Positions 30,418 to 34,642 of a stretch of 34,642 bases of DNA are shown here, in pieces; positions within the stretch are counted from its first letter, which is position 1; each line of letters begins with the position of its first letter. Source of the stretch: a virus; IMG/VR virus record IMGVR_UViG_3300002447_000014, positions 1 to 34,642 of that record; one strand, written 5' to 3'. The position numbers and the translations under genes were made by a program. The notes beneath the pieces were generated by a model. It saw nothing but the letters and a program-made list of their open reading frames with translations. It did not search any database and had not been told where the DNA came from.

Positions 30418-30877
30418 CCGATCTAAATGTGCGCCAATCGTCAATATTGGGCTTTTCGTTTTCATCATAAGTCCAACCTAGCACCTTCATCATGCGATGC
30501 TTGACTAGCAAGTTAGGACTACGGAAACGCTCTGTATCATTGAAGCCCATCATAACTCCAACTTCACAAACCGCACCCGAACGGCAAATGCCAGCATAGC
30601 AATGAACAACCACATTCATACGATTTTCCAATGCGTGTTGTAGCAAGCGAACAAGCTCTGCGGCCTGCTCATGACTACAACGCATTTCTTCGTCTAGAGC
30701 AAAGTCTTTTTCTTCGATGTCCAAGAACTCAAAGTTATGACGCTCTTTAAATTGATGCTTGGCTTCGGGGCGCCAGCTGGCTGGATCCACGATGCTGATC
30801 AGCATACTGTTAGGGCCGGCATCGTGATGGAATCCAATTGGAATATCACTTGCGGCTACATTTTCAATCCACGGCAT
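30410..30877 (-). CDS. Cys-based tyrosine/dual-specificity phosphatase
   Basis: A 155-residue protein with VVHCYAGICRSGAV (about 90-103): H92-C93-x5-R99 is the P-loop of Cys-dependent protein phosphatases. The N-terminal strand MLISIVDPASWRPE and a helix containing Glu-rich residues (EEKDFALDEEMRCSHEQ) match the compact phosphatase fold. It may reverse host phosphorylation or act on nucleotide/RNA 5' ends, as some small members do. AAGGAG precedes the ATG. It lies between rIIB-proximal genes and the metallophosphoesterase operon. Confidence 0.8.
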   Translation of the reverse strand: MPWIENVAASDIPIGFHHDAGPNSMLISIVDPASWRPEAKHQFKERHNFEFLDIEEKDFALDEEMRCSHEQAAELVRLLQHALENRMNVVVHCYAGICRSGAVCEVGVMMGFNDTERFRSPNLLVKHRMMKVLGWTYDENEKPNIDDWRTFRSVD

Positions 30878-30886
30878 AATAGCTCC

Positions 30887-31087
30887 TTAAATCATTCCAT
30901 ACAAGCGAAACACTTCGTCTTTTGGAACATAAAAATCTGTAGTTGGGTCATAGTACTGACCTTCTTTTGGATCGTAGTAAACAACACGGCCACCAAAGTT
31001 GAATGGACCTTCAAGTCCTGCACGTGGGCCGTATTTGGTACGCATCTCGTCCATTTGCGATTTGTCTGCGATAACTTTATAACCCAT
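30887..31087 (-). CDS. Small conserved phage protein
   Basis: A 66-residue protein, MGYKVIADKSQMDEMRTKYG..., with an aromatic/Gly-rich middle (FNFGGRVVYYDPKEGQYYDP) and DFYVPKDEVFRLYGM at the end. It is favoured over the overlapping frame (start 31092) because it has CAGGAG at the right distance and a phage-like composition. It is preceded by a consensus promoter. The YYDPKEGQYYDPTTDFYV pattern looks like a small beta structure. Function unknown. Confidence 0.65.
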   Translation of the reverse strand: MGYKVIADKSQMDEMRTKYGPRAGLEGPFNFGGRVVYYDPKEGQYYDPTTDFYVPKDEVFRLYGMI

Positions 31088-31117
31088 TTCATGCTCCTGT
31101 TTTGCTAGTATGTGTAT

Positions 31118-31146
31118 ATTATACAGTCAAAAAGAAGTCCAGTCAA
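31118..31146 (-). promoter_or_regulatory. Consensus sigma70 promoter overlapping a terminator
   Basis: TTGACT (31141-31146), 17-bp spacer, TATAAT (31118-31123) on the minus strand, pointing at the gene starting at 31087. Its -35 box lies in the stem of the terminator at 31129-31164. Confidence 0.85.
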
Positions 31147-31164
31147 CTACAAATCAACTGGACT
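31129..31164 (-). terminator. Terminator after rIIB
   Basis: On the minus strand an 8-bp stem (AGTCCAGT/ACTGGACT, positions 31157-31164 and 31136-31143) is followed by TTCTTTTTG. It lies about 23 bases after the rIIB stop and should end rII transcription. The DNA also serves as the -35 region of the next promoter. Confidence 0.65.
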
Positions 31165-31167
31165 GAT

Positions 31168-31183
31168 GTTGTATTAATACAAC
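31168..31183. repeat. 16-bp perfect palindrome
   Basis: GTTGTATTAATACAAC lies three bases after the rIIB stop. It could be a protein-binding site or a weak structure next to the terminator. No partner copy was seen. Confidence 0.4.
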
Positions 31184-31186
31184 GAT

Positions 31187-31999
31187 TTAGACTGGCGAAT
31201 TAGGCCAAGCACCCATGTCGCCATACATTGGCTGTGTTCCGGCAGGCACAGGCTGGTTAGCCATTTCTTGTACAGGAGCAGTAAACGCTTCCTCTGGATC
31301 TACACCCAACTCACCAATAACTTCATAGCGGCAAGCACGACCTTTGCTGTTGTTGTAGTCAGTTGGAATGCTTACAACATCGCGCGGACTGATCTTAAGG
31401 ATCATTGTGCGGCTATCACTGCTACCAAACGAACCCAAATACTCTTGTGAGCAGAAGTGCAAGCCTGAGCTACAAGTGTTATTTTGGTTGTCGTCTACCT
31501 TATTACGTTCCATTTCACAAACCATTCCAACTGAGTTGTTGAAAGTGCCACTATGGATATCCATGTAGTCATTGCGAACTTTTTTGTAAGCAAGGAAGCA
31601 ACCGTCTGGAGTAATTGGCAAGCTGTTCTTTTCCAAAAAGCCATACAGTTCATTAACTGCTCGGAAACTTGGATTCTCCAAAAGATTCTCCATAAAGTTA
31701 ACAAGCGGTTCAACTGGGAAACCGTCCTGTAACATTTGGATCATACGCTTGCTCAAACTGTTATGCATTTCTGCGCCCTTCCAAAACAATGTTTCGCCTT
31801 GTACGCTTACATTGCCTTTGCCGTAATTGAGCACAACCTTTTTAGGTTCGATTACGTCTTTAACAGTTTCCCAATCTTGTGCTTTAATAGCATCCAATAC
31901 CTTTGTATAGGTAATATGGGTTGAACTGATTGTGTGGCTCTTGTTGCCAATAACGACTACAATGTTTTTGCCTTGAATAATAAATGGATAAGCCATCAT
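31187..31999 (-). CDS. rIIB: rIIB-like protein
   Basis: A 270-residue protein located directly after rIIA, with which it overlaps as ATGA (start at 31999; a second Met at 31996 is possible). The C-terminal portion contains the rIIB-like pattern GCFLAYKKVRNDYMDIHSG and GLHFCSQEYL, then RTMILKISPRDVVSIPTDYN and GRACRYEVIGE, which match the conserved domain of T4-like rIIB proteins. The N-terminal half carries FIIQGKNIVVVIGNKSHTI and a helix-turn-helix-like segment. In T4, rIIA and rIIB are membrane-associated and protect against the host lambda-rex exclusion system; the molecular function is unclear. A terminator follows. Confidence 0.85.
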   Translation of the reverse strand: MMAYPFIIQGKNIVVVIGNKSHTISSTHITYTKVLDAIKAQDWETVKDVIEPKKVVLNYGKGNVSVQGETLFWKGAEMHNSLSKRMIQMLQDGFPVEPLVNFMENLLENPSFRAVNELYGFLEKNSLPITPDGCFLAYKKVRNDYMDIHSGTFNNSVGMVCEMERNKVDDNQNNTCSSGLHFCSQEYLGSFGSSDSRTMILKISPRDVVSIPTDYNNSKGRACRYEVIGELGVDPEEAFTAPVQEMANQPVPAGTQPMYGDMGAWPNSPV

Positions 32000-34170
32000 A
32001 CGCCTTCTTTCTTGTCAATTAAGTTAATATACTCTGCTACTTGCTCATTTGGTGCACTACGCAGGTACTGCAACAACGGATAACGATCATAGACAACCTT
32101 ACATTGTGCTACAAACGTGTCTACTGTGTCTTGCGGGTTGAATGTAACATTCTTAGCATACATACGGCACAGATTTTTCAAACTTTGTTCACTATATTTG
32201 ATCTTCTCAAACCCCGCAAACTGTTTTACCAATTTGACATAAGGACTATCTGTAGCTTCTACATGATAGGTAATATTACTATTATAGCTGAGCAAGTTAA
32301 AACTGTCAACAGCCTGCAACACCAAACTCATAACTAATTTATTGTCAATCGCCGACAACTCTTTAGCAATATGATCCTCGATGTTGATCCAGTTCTTTTG
32401 AGTTTGAATAAACTCAATGTCGCCTTTACGAACACCGTAGATAGTCTTACTACGCAATGTATCAACACCGCACTCTTTCAAGTCGTTGAAGAAACGTTTG
32501 ACATCAAATCCACTACTTACTTTGCTGATTGGATTGAATCCACTCAATGGCAAATAGTAGAATGTTGTGTTAGTATCAAAACTATCGGCTTTGCCGGCAT
32601 CACGCCACACCATTTCGCGTGAACGATAGTAACCGCCGCTATTGCGTTCTTGTAAACTCAGTACAGTAACGTTTTTCAAGCTACCTGACACACGAGCCTT
32701 CTCTTTAAGCGCACTCGCATTCATAGTCCAGTTTGTTGGAGGATTGTGAAGCGCCGCAAAGAACGCCTTAGTGTTCATTGGCTTAGTCTTATCAAACTTG
32801 GCCAATACATAAACATTGTGTGTACCTGCCTCAGTTTTTTCCTTTGGAGTATTCTTCCAGTGGAACTTAGCACGTTCAGTAGCACCAATGTTCAAATCGT
32901 TAATAACAAAGCGGATGCCACGGTCAATGCTGAATGGCCAGTGATGAATACTCTTGTGAGTACCGTCTGGTTGGCGAACATGCTCGTAGCTGGATTTGCC
33001 ATTAGTAACTGTAGTACTTGAGCCACTGTGACTAAACTGTGTGATAGTAATGTTATACTTACTTGCCAAGTCATCAGTAGTGACTTTATTGTCCTTCAAG
33101 AAGTTCCAGTGTTGCTTTTGGTCAGGATTTGCCAACGCAAACTTAGTGTCGGTAACATACTTAACAGTAGCATTGGCCCACAATGCGCTGTCACGCTTGG
33201 CCTTCAAGAACAAAGCACGTTCCCATAAGTTTTCGATAGCATCAGCTTCTTTAGCCAGCACACCAGTCAACGCACCGTTAACCGCAATCAACTTAGCCTT
33301 GATGGCTTCGATAGTCGAAGGAATGTACGACAAGCCTTCGCGTGATGCTTGGAAGTCCAATTCGCCAATAGCAAAGTGCATTTCCAAACCACAGCCCAAC
33401 AAACTACGCAACTCGCCCAATACCTTGTCAGCATTAGGAATGTCTACCGGATAAGCAATATTACCCATAATAGCAACAGAGCGTCCGCCCTGACAACTAT
33501 GTACACCGGGAATAATATTTGTAGAGTCATATGTTACTTCGTAAAATTGAAAGTCCTTATAACCAGTTACAACAGGACGCAATTTGAAATAAGTGTAGAC
33601 AGTACGTGCTTCGTCGCGGAACTTGCTGTAGTCATATCGATCATTAACGCTAAATTTAATTTCAACGCCAGCAGGATCTGTAGTGTCTTCAGTCATCATT
33701 TGAGCAATGCTCGGTACACCTTGTGCATTAATAAATGCGCTATAGATGCCTTTCTTGCCATCACGAACGGCTGTTACTGTGAAGTTGTCTGTATAACTAA
33801 ATGGAGACTTTGAACCAAGACCCAAAGCGCCGATATAATCGTTGCTGTCTGTCTTAGTGCTTTCAAAATATGTCGTATAGATTGATGTGACTTGTTCGTG
33901 TGTAAGTCCTGTACCGTAGTCACGGATGCTAAACCAAGGTTCCAAATCGTTTGGAAGATGGACATCAAACGGTGTATCTTGTTTGCCAGCCGCAACATGA
34001 CTGTCCACAGCATTACAACTCAATTCACGTACAATAGCACGGATCTTGTTAGCATACAAGCCTGAGCTCAAAATGTTAAATGCCTTAGCTGACGCTTTGA
34101 TTTTAAAGTCGCCAACTTCACCAACGTTGCTCAAAATAGCCTGGTCTTGTGGAGCAGTGTGCAATAGCAT
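31996..34170 (-). CDS. rIIA: rIIA-like GHKL ATPase
   Basis: A 724-residue protein with GHKL ATPase motifs at the N-terminus: VRELSCNAVDSH (N box; E49, N53, D56), IRDYGTGLT (DxGxG; 82-90) and YIGALGLGSKSPF (112-124). FESTKTDSN is the loop typical of rIIA. The remaining ~550 residues are the conserved rIIA body. T4 rIIA is an ATP-binding peripheral membrane protein linked to exclusion and to lysis inhibition. The gene has an AAAGG site and a consensus promoter 40 bases upstream, and overlaps rIIB. Length agrees with T4 rIIA (725 residues). Confidence 0.92.
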   Translation of the reverse strand: MLLHTAPQDQAILSNVGEVGDFKIKASAKAFNILSSGLYANKIRAIVRELSCNAVDSHVAAGKQDTPFDVHLPNDLEPWFSIRDYGTGLTHEQVTSIYTTYFESTKTDSNDYIGALGLGSKSPFSYTDNFTVTAVRDGKKGIYSAFINAQGVPSIAQMMTEDTTDPAGVEIKFSVNDRYDYSKFRDEARTVYTYFKLRPVVTGYKDFQFYEVTYDSTNIIPGVHSCQGGRSVAIMGNIAYPVDIPNADKVLGELRSLLGCGLEMHFAIGELDFQASREGLSYIPSTIEAIKAKLIAVNGALTGVLAKEADAIENLWERALFLKAKRDSALWANATVKYVTDTKFALANPDQKQHWNFLKDNKVTTDDLASKYNITITQFSHSGSSTTVTNGKSSYEHVRQPDGTHKSIHHWPFSIDRGIRFVINDLNIGATERAKFHWKNTPKEKTEAGTHNVYVLAKFDKTKPMNTKAFFAALHNPPTNWTMNASALKEKARVSGSLKNVTVLSLQERNSGGYYRSREMVWRDAGKADSFDTNTTFYYLPLSGFNPISKVSSGFDVKRFFNDLKECGVDTLRSKTIYGVRKGDIEFIQTQKNWINIEDHIAKELSAIDNKLVMSLVLQAVDSFNLLSYNSNITYHVEATDSPYVKLVKQFAGFEKIKYSEQSLKNLCRMYAKNVTFNPQDTVDTFVAQCKVVYDRYPLLQYLRSAPNEQVAEYINLIDKKEGV

Positions 34171-34206
34171 TGGAAAACCTTTCAGTGTTTGTTTGTGTAT
34201 GTGTAT

Positions 34207-34235
34207 ATTATAGCAAATATCCAGCTACCAGTCAA
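34207..34235 (-). promoter_or_regulatory. Consensus sigma70 promoter of rIIA
   Basis: TTGACT (34230-34235), 17-bp spacer, TATAAT (34207-34212) on the minus strand, about 37 bases upstream of the rIIA ATG. A textbook early promoter. Confidence 0.88.
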
Positions 34236-34280
34236 CTATTGATGTTGCCAAAAATTGAACACATCGATAGGGCCGTTACC

Positions 34281-34305
34281 AAAAAAATAGCACCCGAAGG
34301 TGCTA
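34281..34305 (-). terminator. Rho-independent terminator with TTCG loop
   Basis: On the minus strand, a 7-bp stem (TAGCACC/GGTGCTA) closed by a TTCG tetraloop is followed by seven T. It ends transcription from the DUF2828-like gene and the possible RNA to its right. Confidence 0.9.
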
Positions 34306-34483
34306 CTCAAAAATTAGTTGTAGGGTTTCCACCTACACCCACCTCGCTTTTAAGTATGCGTGTCCAATACTATAATTATTTTTGTGTCAGGAAATTACAA
34401 ACCCCGGATACACAGCTCATCCCACATTTCGTGTATCGCGGATGCTGGATTCTCAGCCTAGGCTAAGGTGGGCCAGCAGTTAC
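34306..34483 (-). ncRNA. Possible structured RNA after the DUF2828-like gene
   Basis: The 178 bases between the stop at 34484 and the terminator hold no good ORF but several stems. A 7-bp helix joins 34466-34472 with 34338-34344 (AGGTGGG/CCCACCT). A 6-bp hairpin sits beside it (34319-34324 with 34332-34337). A 10-bp stem with one bulge joins 34404-34413 with 34431-34441. A 5-bp stem joins 34444-34448 with 34473-34477. The first and last could form a pseudoknot. It could also be a long 3' untranslated region. No known RNA family is recognised. Confidence 0.35.
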
Positions 34484-34642
34484 TTACAGAGCGTAACGAT
34501 CACTCATTACTGTCTTAAGCATGATGCCTTCTGGAGTGAATTGATCCAAATCAGCGGCTAGCAAGCTAGTCATGATTGATGGACTGAATCCACTTACCAA
34601 TGCGGCACCACTCTTGTCTGCCTTAACAGGCACGTTATCTGA
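34484..34642 (-). CDS. 3' end of a DUF2828/vWA-like gene
   Basis: The last 52 codons of a gene that continues beyond the right edge. The visible part (NVPVKADKSGAALVSGFSPS, then SLLAADLDQFTPEGIMLKTV) has the ALVSGFSxSxxxxxLL...TPxxxMxxxxxxxRY pattern of the vWA-like C-terminal domain found in DUF2828-family proteins of phages, protists and plants. Function unknown; the family is related in architecture to TROVE/Ro60 RNA-binding proteins, but this relation is not shown by the visible part. Only the C-terminus is available. Confidence 0.55.
   Translation of the reverse strand, partial: SDNVPVKADKSGAALVSGFSPSIMTSLLAADLDQFTPEGIMLKTVMSDRYAL

Noticed and set aside
30892-31092. 66-codon minus-strand ORF in another frame
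   Set aside because: The frame starting at 31087 has a better ribosome-binding site and phage-like composition.
34319-34337. Hairpin resembling a tRNA T arm (GTAGG/CCTAC)
   Set aside because: The loop is not a T loop on either strand and no acceptor stem surrounds it.
1-34642. CRISPR array, insertion sequence or integrase
   Set aside because: No regular repeat-spacer pattern, transposase or integrase-like protein was seen.

Overview
The window looks like part of a large tailed-phage genome (T4-like myovirus type), probably from an uncultured virus of an aquatic Gram-negative bacterium. Supporting signs are rIIA and rIIB side by side, a tail-fibre-like gene with a Mtd-type N-terminus, a P-loop polynucleotide-kinase-like gene, two metallophosphoesterases, a phage tRNA-like gene, very tight packing with ATGA/TAATG overlaps, and many small conserved phage genes of unknown function. 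Lipobox lipoproteins and signal peptides point to a Gram-negative host. I cannot name the host or the phage.

Layout. (1) 1-9.3 kb, all on the minus strand: small accessory genes. They include an SPFH lipoprotein, an LPP20-like lipoprotein, an entericidin-like lipoprotein, small membrane proteins, a metallophosphoesterase, an AbrB-like protein, a translation initiation factor IF-1 homologue, two HExxH proteins and an atypical tRNA-like gene. Promoters here are near-perfect sigma70 sites (TTGACA/T, 17 bp, TATAAT/TATACT). (2) 9.35-27.83 kb: an unusual biosynthetic or modification island of 22 genes on both strands. It holds seven radical SAM proteins (two with an N-terminal twitch domain), four 2-oxoglutarate/Fe(II) oxygenase-like proteins, two PLP-fold paralogues, three sulfotransferase-like proteins, a CysC-like kinase fused to a nucleotidyltransferase, a DUF2061 membrane protein, a QueC-like PP-loop protein, an SGNH hydrolase, a methyltransferase-like protein, a kinase-like protein and a GNAT-like protein. 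The strand changes every few genes. Convergent neighbours overlap at their stop codons and divergent neighbours are about 40 bp apart with shared AT-rich motifs. I saw no sigma70-type promoter reading into the island. (3) 27.9-29.0 kb: a tail-fibre-like gene behind a T4-late-like AATAAATA box. (4) 29.1-34.2 kb, minus strand: kinase, metallophosphoesterase, a small protein, a Cys-X5-Arg phosphatase, a small protein, rIIB and rIIA, with sigma70 promoters and terminators. (5) 34.2-34.6 kb: a strong terminator, a possible structured RNA, and the 3' end of a DUF2828/vWA-like gene.

How the parts may work together (inference). The sigma70-driven flanks look like early host-takeover genes. The island lies beside the tail-fibre gene and several of its first genes start 5-6 nt after a TAAATA box, so it may be expressed late. 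Radical SAM, oxygenase, PLP, sulfotransferase and CysC/nucleotidyltransferase chemistry together suggest modification of a virion protein, a surface glycan or a small molecule. The substrate is not visible from the sequence.
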